From NCBI GenBank assembly GCA_016937975.1, contig JAFGVN010000151.1, forward strand, positions 1 through 40,613: DNA of 40,613 bases, read 5' to 3'. The position numbers and the translations under genes are program-made. Below the pieces are notes generated by a model. That model did no database searches. It saw nothing but the letters and a program-made list of their open reading frames with translations, and was not told the origin of the DNA. Below are positions 28,588-37,218 of this stretch, piece after piece (positions within the stretch are counted from its first letter, which is position 1; every line of letters begins with the position of its first letter). The DNA is from Clostridia bacterium (GTDB lineage Bacteria > Bacillota > Clostridia > Peptostreptococcales > Acidaminobacteraceae).

Positions 28588-30113
28588 TATTTGTCACCCG
28601 CTTTCCTTGAACCAGTCATCATAAGACCTAATTCATTTTCATTTGTATCTTTAGAAAGCACTGTATCCATGATTTCACCTTCATACATGACTGCAATACG
28701 GTCAGCAACATCTAATACTTCATCTAGCTCTAAAGAAACCAATAAAACTGCCTTACCTGAATCTCTTTCTGAAATTAACTCTTTATGGATATACTCAATG
28801 GCACCAACATCTAAACCTCTAGTTGGCTGAACAGCAATTAATAGCATAGGACTTCTTGACACTTCTCTTGCAATAATCGCCTTTTGTTGATTACCACCAG
28901 ACATAGATCGAGCAGTCGTTTCACTACCTTTACCAGATCGCACGTCAAATCTTTCAATTAATTCCTCACTTAATTTACGCACTTCTTTTTTATTGATAAT
29001 ACCATATTTACTTAAGGGTTCTTTATAATAAGTCTGCAAAGCAATATTTTGCTCAACAGTATAATCTAAAACTAAACCATGCTTATGTCTATCTTCTGGA
29101 ATATGTCCAATACCAGCTTCAGTACGCTTTCTGATAGATAAATTTTGAATTTCACTACCTAATAATTTCACAGTACCGCCGGTTTGTTTCTTTAGTCCTG
29201 TAATTAACTCAACCAATTCCGTTTGACCATTACCTTCAATACCTGCCACACAGAAAATCTCACCTGCATGTACATCAAACGATACATCATTAATAATTGG
29301 CTTCTTAGTATTCCCTTGTAAAGTTAAATTTCTTACTTCTAAAATAACTTCTTTTGGTTTCGCTTCAGCCTTATCTACATGGAAACTAACATTACGGCCT
29401 ACCATCATTTCAGCCATTTGTCTTTCATCAGTTTCTTCAACTTTTACAGTACCAATATAACGCCCTTTTTGAAGTACTGAACATTCATCCGCAACTTGCT
29501 TAATCTCAGCAAGCTTGTGTGTAATCAAAAGAATTGATTTCCCTTTTTTGATCAATCCTTTCATAATACTGAGCAGTTCTTCAATCTCTTGAGGTGTTAA
29601 TACAGCAGTCGGTTCGTCAAAGATTAAGATTTCAGCATCGCGATAAAGCATTTTTAAGATTTCTACTCTCTGTTGCATACCAACAGAAATGTCTTTAATT
29701 TTTGCATATGGATCAACTCTCAAACCATACTTTTCACTAATTTCAGCAACCTTTTCTGCAGCTGATTTTATATCAATTGTGCCATATTTGTTTTTAGGCT
29801 CTAAACCTAAAATAATATTTTCTACAACTGTAAATTCTTCAACTAACTTAAAATGCTGGTGAACCATACCAATACCGAAATCATTTGCAATATTAGGATT
29901 TGTGATTTTAACATCCTTACCACGCACTCTAATTTGCCCAGCGTCTGGTTGATATAAACCAAACAAAATACTCATTAACGTTGACTTACCAGCACCATTT
30001 TCACCAAGTACCGCATGAATTGTTTGAGGTCTTAGTTTTAATGTAACATTATCATTTGCCTTGATGCCAGGAAATTCTTTTGTTATATTGAGTAGTTCAA
30101 TAACATAATCCAT
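28587..30113 (-). CDS. Nucleoside-type ABC transporter ATPase, two ABC domains
   Basis: 508 residues from the ATG at 30113 (AAGGAGGG just before it); the frame is open 13 codons further up but without an SD. Domain 1 has Walker A GENGAGKST (37-45), signature ISVGMQQR and Walker B ILIFDEPTAVL. Domain 2 has the degenerate Walker A GIEGNGQTEL and signature MSGGNQQK, as in all YufO/RbsA-like proteins; Q loop VHQHFKL. It powers the two permeases encoded downstream. Confidence 0.95.
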   Translation of the reverse strand: MDYVIELLNITKEFPGIKANDNVTLKLRPQTIHAVLGENGAGKSTLMSILFGLYQPDAGQIRVRGKDVKITNPNIANDFGIGMVHQHFKLVEEFTVVENIILGLEPKNKYGTIDIKSAAEKVAEISEKYGLRVDPYAKIKDISVGMQQRVEILKMLYRDAEILIFDEPTAVLTPQEIEELLSIMKGLIKKGKSILLITHKLAEIKQVADECSVLQKGRYIGTVKVEETDERQMAEMMVGRNVSFHVDKAEAKPKEVILEVRNLTLQGNTKKPIINDVSFDVHAGEIFCVAGIEGNGQTELVELITGLKKQTGGTVKLLGSEIQNLSIRKRTEAGIGHIPEDRHKHGLVLDYTVEQNIALQTYYKEPLSKYGIINKKEVRKLSEELIERFDVRSGKGSETTARSMSGGNQQKAIIAREVSRSPMLLIAVQPTRGLDVGAIEYIHKELISERDSGKAVLLVSLELDEVLDVADRIAVMYEGEIMDTVLSKDTNENELGLMMTGSRKAGDK

Positions 30114-30198
30114 TTTTCCCTCCTTAATCTCTACTAAACCGATGCTTCTCACAAGATACCATCTTTAATAAAGTAGAAACACTTAACCTAAAAATGAT

Positions 30199-30226
30199 TC
30201 TATAATTATTTTTGATTTGTAAACAA
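30199..30226 (-). promoter_or_regulatory. Possible promoter of the ABC ATPase-permease genes
   Basis: On the minus strand TTGTTT (30226-30221), 16 bases, TATAGA (30204-30199), 86 bases before the ATG. A terminator separates these genes from the lipoprotein gene, so a promoter is expected in this 280-base gap; nothing else is recognisable in it. Confidence 0.4.
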
Positions 30227-30395
30227 GACTGTTCTTAGTCATACCCTTTTTTACATGATAATAACCTGTCATCCTAATCATTTCTTATAATTAAGATTTC
30301 AGGTTACTTTTCTACAATATTAAAAATCCATGTTCGCACCTATGAAATCCATATTTCATATTCATTATACTATATTTTCCAATAATAGAAAAGAA

Positions 30396-30425
30396 AAGCC
30401 ACTAAGCAAATACTTAGTGGCTTTA
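30396..30425 (-). terminator. Terminator after the BMP lipoprotein gene
   Basis: AAAGCCACTAAG / CTTAGTGGCTTT, a perfect 12-bp stem with a six-base loop, then TTCTTTTC on the minus strand. If it is leaky it would make lipoprotein in excess over the transporter subunits, as is usual for binding proteins. Confidence 0.85.
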
Positions 30426-30436
30426 TTCATAAAGAA

Positions 30437-31633
30437 TTAGTAGTTTACACCATCAACTGATACATAACCATTTTCAGCAAAGAATGCTTCTAATGCTTCT
30501 AATGAATCAGGAGCAGCGATTGAACCATCACCTAAACCAGCGAATACTTCGTTAGTTTTTGTAATTGTTTCTTCAGATAAGTTTGGATTCTCAGCTGGAA
30601 GACCTACACCGCCATCTTTAGCAGTTAAGTAAATTTTTTGACCACCTGGGAATGTACCTTCTAAGAATGCTTTGATGTAATCATGAGCAGCTACGTCGAT
30701 TCTCTTCATAGCTGAAGTTAAGATAACTGATGAACCATCTTCGATAACGCCATCGTTATATTGGTCTACGTCAACACCAACGATCCACACGTTTTCGCCA
30801 GCAGCTCTTCTAGTTTTAGCTTCGTTGATCGCACCAACACCAACACCACCTGCAGCAGCATGAATTACGTCGATACCTTTGTCATACATAGAAGCAGCAA
30901 TTTGTTGACCTGCATCTACTTCTGAGAATGTACCTTGGTAGATATAGTCAACGATGTGAGCATCTGTACCAAAGTTAGCGTTAGCATAAGCAACACCTGC
31001 AGAGAAGCCCCAACCAAATTTTTGTACTGGAGGGATTTCCATACCACCGATAAAACCAATTTTACCAGTTTCTGATTCTAAAGCAGCAGCAACACCAGCT
31101 AAGAAACCAGCTTCATGCTCAGCAAAGAATACTGAAACAACGTTTTCATTGATTTTGAATTCTGAATAATCAGCACTGTGTGGCTCGCCATCGATTAATA
31201 CAAACATAGTATCAGCAAATTCATCTTGAGCTAAGAAGATTGCTTCTTCGAATTTGAAACCTGGAGTTACAATTAAACCGTGACCAGAATCAACTAAGTT
31301 ACCAATTTCGTTTAAGTAATCATCAGTAGTTTCGCCACCTGGTTGTAAGTATTTAGGAGCGATACCAAACTCAGCTTCAGCAGCTAAGATACCTTCCCAA
31401 GTACCTTGGTTAAACGATTTGTCAGTAATTGTACCTGAGTCAGTTACCATACCGATTTTAACATCTGAATAATCCATGCCATCATCATTAGTAGCATCAT
31501 TAGCAGTGTTATTTGTTGTGTTGCTTGGTGTGTTGTTAGTTGTTGTATTGTTATTTTCGTTATTGCCACAAGCTACAAAACTTGCGAAAACTAAAAGTAC
31601 AACTAAAAACATTGCAATTGTTCTTTTTAACAT
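30437..31633 (-). CDS. BMP-family substrate-binding lipoprotein
   Basis: 398 residues from the ATG at 31633, which has GGGGAGG upstream; a longer frame to 31711 has no SD. The signal KRTIAMFLVVLLVFASFVAC ends in a lipobox (lipid Cys near 22), then an Asn/Thr-rich linker, then the BMP/PnrA fold: KIGMVTDSGTITDKSFNQGTWEG, IGFIGGMEIPPVQKF, VDVIHAAAGGVGVGAI and WIVGVDVDQYNDG. It captures substrate outside the membrane for the ATPase and permeases downstream. Family members bind purine nucleosides. Confidence 0.94.
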   Translation of the reverse strand: MLKRTIAMFLVVLLVFASFVACGNNENNNTTTNNTPSNTTNNTANDATNDDGMDYSDVKIGMVTDSGTITDKSFNQGTWEGILAAEAEFGIAPKYLQPGGETTDDYLNEIGNLVDSGHGLIVTPGFKFEEAIFLAQDEFADTMFVLIDGEPHSADYSEFKINENVVSVFFAEHEAGFLAGVAAALESETGKIGFIGGMEIPPVQKFGWGFSAGVAYANANFGTDAHIVDYIYQGTFSEVDAGQQIAASMYDKGIDVIHAAAGGVGVGAINEAKTRRAAGENVWIVGVDVDQYNDGVIEDGSSVILTSAMKRIDVAAHDYIKAFLEGTFPGGQKIYLTAKDGGVGLPAENPNLSEETITKTNEVFAGLGDGSIAAPDSLEALEAFFAENGYVSVDGVNY

Positions 31634-31661
31634 TTCTGTTCCTCCCCTATTTCTTCTTTGC

Positions 31662-31698
31662 ATTACATTATGTAATACCGCATGCAATTTACATTGCA
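31662..31698. promoter_or_regulatory. Twin palindromes upstream of the BMP lipoprotein gene
   Basis: ATTACATTATGTAAT (31662-31676) is a perfect 7-1-7 palindrome and TGCAATTTACATTGCA (31683-31698) a 6-4-6 palindrome. They lie 30-65 bases before the ATG, in the leader downstream of the likely promoter. Paired palindromes in such a place suggest repressor sites; both also could fold in RNA. Confidence 0.5.
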
Positions 31699-31758
31699 TA
31701 AAACCATACATCTAATTGTGCTCTATTTCCAAATAAAACTCAATATGAGATATTTACA

Positions 31759-31788
31759 AATATACCATATTTTATATGAAAAAGTCAC
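31759..31788 (-). promoter_or_regulatory. Possible promoter of the BMP lipoprotein gene
   Basis: On the minus strand GTGACT (31788-31783), 18 bases, TATATT (31764-31759). A TATAAAAT in the spacer is an alternative -10. Confidence 0.4.
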
Positions 31789-31799
31789 ACATTTTAGCC

Positions 31800-32273
31800 A
31801 CTTTTAAATATGTAAAAAGTTAACTTATTACAATAATAACATATATCGGTTAGCTTTTTCATAAAAAAAACGCTTTCCTCTTTGTCATAAAAAAAGTAAT
31901 ATTTAACCTTTCACTTCTCATTCAATTTTCAAAGTGCAACGAGAATAGAATTTTATTCCCAAACATGGAATTGGTTACTACATACCATTAAATACGCCTA
32001 TCGATAAGACAGATTTAATGAACATAAGTAATTCTATTGCATCTAGCAGTTGATGTCCACTAGCAATCTTATACCCAATACATTTTTTGTTAAACATACA
32101 CAAAGTATTTGAGAAGTTACAAATCGTTGCATTCCGAGCTCAAGAAATTGTAATATGAAGGTGTGTATTTTACTCGTATTTTGAGCATTCATTTGAAAAA
32201 AATCAGTTATGAAACCGTGTTTCAAGAAGCTTTGTAATTGTAAATTTCTTCATTAAATAGAAACGATTACAAA
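31800..32273. other. Intergenic stretch without a recognised feature
   Basis: Between the BMP promoter and the grd operon terminator. I see AT-rich sequence, only short frames without SD on either strand, and no riboswitch core that I recognise, in particular no purine riboswitch. Confidence 0.5.
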
Positions 32274-32299
32274 GAAACCCTCGAGGATTCGAGGGTTTC
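32274..32299 (-). terminator. Terminator of the glycine reductase operon
   Basis: GAAACCCTCGA / TCGAGGGTTTC, a perfect 11-bp stem with a four-base loop, about 46 bases after the grdD stop. The minus-strand run that follows is TTTG, short for a T tract. Confidence 0.7.
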
Positions 32300-32344
32300 A
32301 ATAGTATTTGCTTATTAAAGGGATTTAAGGGCTTCCCATTAACA

Positions 32345-33523
32345 CTAACAATCTTGCTTCATTGAAGCAACATAGCCTGCCTTAGTTAATACGGCAATAG
32401 CTTTATCTAAATTTTTCTCATTAACAAGCACAATTGGACCTGTACAACCCATACCACTTTCTGCATAAACCCCTTCTTTCCAAAGGGCTTCACAAGCTGC
32501 ATCTAAATCCATAATATCAATACCTGAGATATCAGCTGTTACAACTTCTTTTGCAGGTTTTTCAACGACTTCTTCTGATGCTTTTGGTGCTTCTTTATGA
32601 AAACCTTTCAAGATGCTATCCAGTCCTGCTTCTTTCGCTTTTTTGAATTCTGATTTCGAAACTTCAATTAAGTTGCCTTTTGCCAATTGTGCTGCATATT
32701 TAATTGCATTAGCAACAACAGGAACACCAGATGCTCTTGAAAGAATTAATATCGCTCGATCATAATCAATACCTATACCAGGACCATAGCCATAACCTAA
32801 TGATTCATAAGAACCGCCAGTGGTATAAGATGAGAACATCTTCATTAAGATATTACCTGTTAATGTATCTGTAACCATAACATCTACAGAACCTGTAAGC
32901 AGGTCATTACCTCTCATTACAGACCCACCATCAGATCTTTGAGATTCGCCAAAGTTAATATCATAGCCTTTATCTTTTAATTCTTTTAAAGCTCTTTCAA
33001 CACCACGTGCATTATCTACATTTAAGATACCCACACTTGGCGATTGGATCCCCATTGCTTTTGCAGCGACAATACCATATAAGGCATTTTTAACCATAGC
33101 TTCCGAACGATTTGTTGCTGAGGTACCTGTAGTCGTTGCAATAAACATTTCACGGCCAATACCAGGTGTTACAACACGACCAACAGTAGAGACACCAATA
33201 GGGAAATTATAATGCATGGTCACACATGCTTGTATATAACCTGAATCCAGTAATGCTTCCATTTTTTCATGCATTTCTTCTTCAGATGATACTTCTGCAA
33301 TTTCCAAAGCTGTTTCTACTTTTGGACCAATTAACACGATTTCAAAATCTCCTGCATCTCTCGCTGCTAGCTCAGCACCTTTTACAAGATTTTCTGTACC
33401 GTGTTCACTTCCAAGGGTTGTAATACCGATTTTAACCTTTTGTCCGAAAGATCCAGTTTCTATGGCATTGGCAATATCCATGAAAGTATTACCAATTATT
33501 TTTTTAATATTATTTTCAGACAT
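32345..33523 (-). CDS. grdD: Glycine reductase complex protein C, beta subunit
   Basis: 392 residues, PlsX/phosphotransacetylase-like fold. The C-terminal motif ESGMGCTGPIVLV holds Cys360; the equivalent Cys (359 by the usual numbering, as I recall) is needed for release of acetyl phosphate. Cys100 (IQACVTMHY) is a second conserved Cys. An Ala/Lys/Glu-rich linker (about 310-330) separates the catalytic domain from this tail. With GrdC it accepts the carboxymethyl-derived acetyl group from GrdA and releases acetyl phosphate with inorganic phosphate. The gene follows grdC by 12 bases and ends the operon. Confidence 0.96.
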   Translation of the reverse strand: MSENNIKKIIGNTFMDIANAIETGSFGQKVKIGITTLGSEHGTENLVKGAELAARDAGDFEIVLIGPKVETALEIAEVSSEEEMHEKMEALLDSGYIQACVTMHYNFPIGVSTVGRVVTPGIGREMFIATTTGTSATNRSEAMVKNALYGIVAAKAMGIQSPSVGILNVDNARGVERALKELKDKGYDINFGESQRSDGGSVMRGNDLLTGSVDVMVTDTLTGNILMKMFSSYTTGGSYESLGYGYGPGIGIDYDRAILILSRASGVPVVANAIKYAAQLAKGNLIEVSKSEFKKAKEAGLDSILKGFHKEAPKASEEVVEKPAKEVVTADISGIDIMDLDAACEALWKEGVYAESGMGCTGPIVLVNEKNLDKAIAVLTKAGYVASMKQDC

Positions 33524-33535
33524 GGTATGCTCTCC

Positions 33536-35071
33536 TTATTCTGCTAATAAATGTTTTGCAAAATCTCTCATCGCTTCTGCAATCATTTTGTTCACTTCTT
33601 CTTTTGAAATAGAACCTGACTCTTGAACTTTTCCAGGGTTTCTCTCTAAAATAACAGAAACACCATCAAATAAGTTTGTCATTCTACCTAAGAATAAAGA
33701 ACCTTTACCAACAATCATCGCTCTATTAACAGAACCAGTAGTCATATCATCAATAGCAAATCCAAGATATGGAACACCTGATGGAATGTGACCTTGAGTC
33801 GGTGCCCAACCTTGCATACCGTGTTTTTCACCAAATTCTTTCAAGTCACTTCTTTCCATTTCACCACGTTTAACACCTAGTGCAGCAATCATTTTATAGT
33901 TTGCTTCTGGAACATCACCAGCACCAGCAGGTTTTGTAATATCTGGATTTTGCATTTCAACAGAATATTTATCAATATCAGTGATTTTTAAACCAGCCAA
34001 ATCAAGTGGCATCGTGATTAAAGCTTGAATTACTGCTTGTGGAGAAGAACCTGTTCCAACAGTATGTCTACCAACATACTCTGTTCTAATAACTGGATTC
34101 ACACCATCATTTGCACTCACTAAAACAGCAAAACCACCTAAGACATCTTCAATAATAGGCATTTCTTTTTTAACATGGTCTTTACCATTCATCCCTAATT
34201 TTGCAGTTGCGCCACCAGCAACAATGACAACATTTTTGTATGTGCCTGCTTTTACTAATGAGGCTGCAGAAATTAAAGCATGAGTTGGTGCTGCACAAAA
34301 GCCTCTTAAATCTGAACCTGTAGCATTCACTGCACCTACTGCTTCTGCAATAGCTTTTGCAAAGTTACCACCACCTCTTTGGTTCATATCACCACAAGCT
34401 TCTTCAGAACACTCGATAACATAATCAATATCTTCTACATTGATATTATTTTTTGCAATTAAATGTTTAAATGCCAATACGCCTGATGCTTTAACAACTA
34501 GATTTTCAAACATAACATGTGCATTTAAGTTAGGATCCACGTCATGTGCTTTTTTTACACAACCTACCAATTGATTATTATGATAAATTGCTTCTCCATG
34601 GGCTGCAACAGCAGTTTGAATATCTTCTAATTTTTGACCTTTACCTATACGATTGATTTCTTCTTCAGTAATCAATTCATGGCTCTTATATGCTTCCAAA
34701 TATTGAGCAACAAAATTCTCTTCTAACATTACTAAATCAAAAACGTCTGCGTTTTTAATCATCATGATGAAATCTTCTTGTGGCATAATCTCACCAAATT
34801 TACCGTATCGGCTTGCATTTGGTACATCTTGACCCACCCAAGGTTTTTCCATTTGACCTAATGCTTCTGGCGTCATGTTGCCAATGTAAACTTGATTAGG
34901 TGCATAATTGATAACTTCTTCATATGATCTTAAATGATTTGGTACTGCCTTTAAATATTCTGAATCTGGATTTACTCTTTTTTCAACGGTTTGAGTAGTA
35001 CCGTTGTGCATTATCATATCTTGTGTATGCACTAAAATATAACCAGCCGCTTTTATAACAGCATTATTCAT
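33536..35071 (-). CDS. grdC: Glycine reductase complex protein C, alpha subunit
   Basis: 511 residues from the ATG at 35071 (GGAGGTG before it); a longer frame reaches 35098 without an SD. It has a thiolase/FabH-like fold: VIECSEEACGDMNQRGGGNF, GSDLRGFCAAPTHALISAAS and VVIVAGGATAKLGMNG. The Cys in GFCAAPTHA is the likely acyl-binding residue. Forms protein C with GrdD. A strong hairpin lies in the 100-base gap to grdB. Confidence 0.96.
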   Translation of the reverse strand: MNNAVIKAAGYILVHTQDMIMHNGTTQTVEKRVNPDSEYLKAVPNHLRSYEEVINYAPNQVYIGNMTPEALGQMEKPWVGQDVPNASRYGKFGEIMPQEDFIMMIKNADVFDLVMLEENFVAQYLEAYKSHELITEEEINRIGKGQKLEDIQTAVAAHGEAIYHNNQLVGCVKKAHDVDPNLNAHVMFENLVVKASGVLAFKHLIAKNNINVEDIDYVIECSEEACGDMNQRGGGNFAKAIAEAVGAVNATGSDLRGFCAAPTHALISAASLVKAGTYKNVVIVAGGATAKLGMNGKDHVKKEMPIIEDVLGGFAVLVSANDGVNPVIRTEYVGRHTVGTGSSPQAVIQALITMPLDLAGLKITDIDKYSVEMQNPDITKPAGAGDVPEANYKMIAALGVKRGEMERSDLKEFGEKHGMQGWAPTQGHIPSGVPYLGFAIDDMTTGSVNRAMIVGKGSLFLGRMTNLFDGVSVILERNPGKVQESGSISKEEVNKMIAEAMRDFAKHLLAE

Positions 35072-35133
35072 CACTACACCTCCGTGATTGGTTGTCATCT
35101 AATGGAAAGATTGTTCAATCATTATTGTTTAAA

Positions 35134-35163
35134 AAATAGGGAGAAGCATACTCCTCCCTATTT
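35134..35163 (-). other. Hairpin between grdB and grdC
   Basis: AAATAGGGAG / CTCCCTATTT, a 10-bp stem with a ten-base loop, then TTTTAAAC on the minus strand, eight bases after the grdB stop. It looks like a weak terminator or an mRNA-end stabiliser inside the operon. Confidence 0.6.
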
Positions 35164-35171
35164 AAATTTAA

Positions 35172-36482
35172 CTAGTTTTCAAATACGGTTTGTTCAGTAA
35201 CTTCAACTGTTAATGCGTGTAGAGCTTTATCTACAATTCTCTTTCTCACTTTGTACTCTTCAGCCTTAGAAAGGTTTGGATCACCAAGTGGATGAGGGAT
35301 CGCAATTGCCGGTACAATTCTGTTTGCACCAACTGTTAACGAAATTGGAACTACTGTACAAATGTGTACTACTGGAATACCCGATTCCTCAATACCTTTA
35401 ACCATCGTTGCACCGCAACGCGTACAGGTACCTCAGGTCGAAGTTAAAATAACAGCATCTACACCGTCAGCAATAAGTTCTTTTGTAAATTCTCTAGCAA
35501 AAGCCAAAGAGTTCTTTACAGAAGTACCATTACCTGTTGTTGTGTAGAAGTACTTATATAACTCACCAATTTCACCAGCTTTTTCTTTTTCTCTTAAGAT
35601 ATCTACTGGTAATACTCTATCTGAGTCAGCATTACAATATACTGGGTCGTAACCGCCATGTGCAGTTTCATAAGTTTCTGACGTTAAATCATGTACAGTT
35701 GAAATGTCATAACGACCATAGTTTTGAGCTGAAGATGAAGCGATTCTATCTGGGTTTCCTTTTGGAACAACACCACCTGATGTTACTAAAGCAATTCTTG
35801 CTTTTGATAAATCTTTAATCGCTTTACCAGGTACGACTTTATCAAATGCTGGCATCGGATACTCTGTTACAAAAGCTTCGCCTTTTAATTTCTTAACAAG
35901 CATTTCCACTGCACGTTCAGCACCTATTTTTTCTTCAAAGATATTTTTTCTAATACCTCTTGCTAAATAACCATCTTCTTCTGGTGTACCAATCACTTCA
36001 TTCTTAGCTAATTTTAAAACTAATTGTGAAAGTGCTGGAACTGCCTTTCTCATTGTTGCAGCTGAGTTACCTGTAGCAACTGTATAAACAAACTTCTTGT
36101 ACATATCTGCACCAGGGTTTTCTTCATACATAGCAGTTACAGCTGGCATATCAAGTACTTCTTGTACTTCTTTACACATCGCACCACAAGCCACACCATA
36201 ACGACCTGCGTTGAACGCAGGACCTGCAACAAAAATATCAGCATTATAAGGTTTAATCATCTCAATGATTTCAGCCTTTACTTCATCGATATTTTCGTTG
36301 AAGTAAGAGTCACCACAAATCACTGTAGCAACAATTTCAGCCTCATCCTTAAAGGCAGTGTTTAAAGCCATACCTGGTCCAACAAAACCTTCTCTGATTT
36401 CAGGCTTGATATCAGCTTTTTCTTCACCACCAATGCCGGCATAAAACTGATTGATATAATGAATTACTCTTAATTTGCTCAT
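35172..36482 (-). CDS. grdB: Glycine reductase selenoprotein B (GrdB), in-frame UGA
   Basis: One gene of 436 residues, read through an in-frame TGA at 35433-35435, codon 350. The stretch reads DAVILTST-U-GTCTRCGATM: selenocysteine with the two following cysteines (UxxCxxC), the known GrdB active site at residue 350. An ordinary gene caller splits it in two. The start at 36482 (MSKLRVIHYINQF) has GAGGTGG just before it and gives the standard length; the frame continues 26 codons up but not as GrdB. GrdB binds glycine together with the GrdE-derived subunits and transfers the carboxymethyl group to the selenocysteine of GrdA. Confidence 0.96.
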
Positions 36483-36558
36483 TTTATCCACCTCTATACT
36501 TAATGCTTTCGCATTATTAACAACTTCACTGTTACCAGTGGCCATATAGGACTTTCCC

Positions 36559-36579
36559 AATAGTTCGAACCGAACTATT
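36559..36579 (-). other. Hairpin between grdA and grdB
   Basis: AATAGTTCG / CGAACTATT, a perfect 9-bp stem with a three-base loop. Two smaller stems lie nearer the grdB start: CACTG-GTAA-CAGTG and AATGC-GAAA-GCATT, the second with a GNRA-type loop. There is no T tract, so this is likely an mRNA processing or stability region. Confidence 0.55.
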
Positions 36580-36655
36580 TTTACATTGAATTTGGAATCA
36601 AAATGTTGCTTGTTATTTAGACGGGTTAGATCTTCATAACATTAATTATTACTAA

Positions 36656-37132
36656 TTATAAGTATTTACAGAACTCGTTTCTGATGTTTGTCATTTCTGA
36701 CTCAATTTCTTCTACATCTAAAACCATTTCCATCATACCAACTTGCTCATCGAATACGTCGAAATCAACGGCATCTTTGAATGCTGGCTCAACAGCATGA
36801 TATACTGATAAACCTAATTCAACTCCTGCAAGCGAACCAGCGAAAGTTGGATCTCCAGCAGTTACTGTTTCTGCAGCTAAACCTGCAGATTCTGCTTCAG
36901 CAGCACCAAATATCACAACGATATTTTCAGCTCCATGTTCTTCTGTTAATGCTTTAACCCTATTTTGATTTTCCAAATCCATTGCGCCTGCAGCCGTTCA
37001 GACAAAACACTCAGTTGCTGAGAAAACCACTTCTGCAGAAGCAACTGTTTTTACACACTCTTCAATTGCTTGACCCGGTACACCATCACGGTCACCGATA
37101 ATGATTACTTTTTTATTTTCTAAAATATTCAT
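36656..37132 (-). CDS. grdA: Glycine reductase selenoprotein A (GrdA), in-frame UGA
   Basis: 158 residues, the standard GrdA length, if the TGA at 36998-37000 (codon 45, or 44 without the initiator Met) is read as selenocysteine. The context is [13 protein letters not shown], identical in pattern to known GrdA; the Cys two residues before U forms the redox pair. The ATG at 37132 ([20 protein letters not shown]) has AAGGAAAG upstream. Conventional calling would find only the 108-codon piece after the UGA. GrdA is a small acidic shuttle: its selenocysteine carries the carboxymethyl group from GrdB to GrdC/GrdD and is then re-reduced by TrxA. Confidence 0.97.
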
Positions 37133-37218
37133 TTCAGTCTTCCTTTCCTTTTATTATCCATTCTACTCATTCATTCAAAATATTTTCAGTTCAATAATCT
37201 TAAGATTATGCACTGATT

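Noticed and set aside
31634-31860. A purine riboswitch before the BMP transporter gene
   Set aside because: The conserved junction and loop sequences are absent; only palindromes are seen.
32043-32225. 60-codon minus-strand frame between grdD and the BMP gene
   Set aside because: No ribosome binding site, unlikely composition, no recognisable motif.
36483-36560. A 26-codon N-terminal extension of GrdB
   Set aside because: The extension does not resemble GrdB, overlaps hairpins, and the ATG at 36482 has a good SD and gives the standard 436 residues with Sec at 350.
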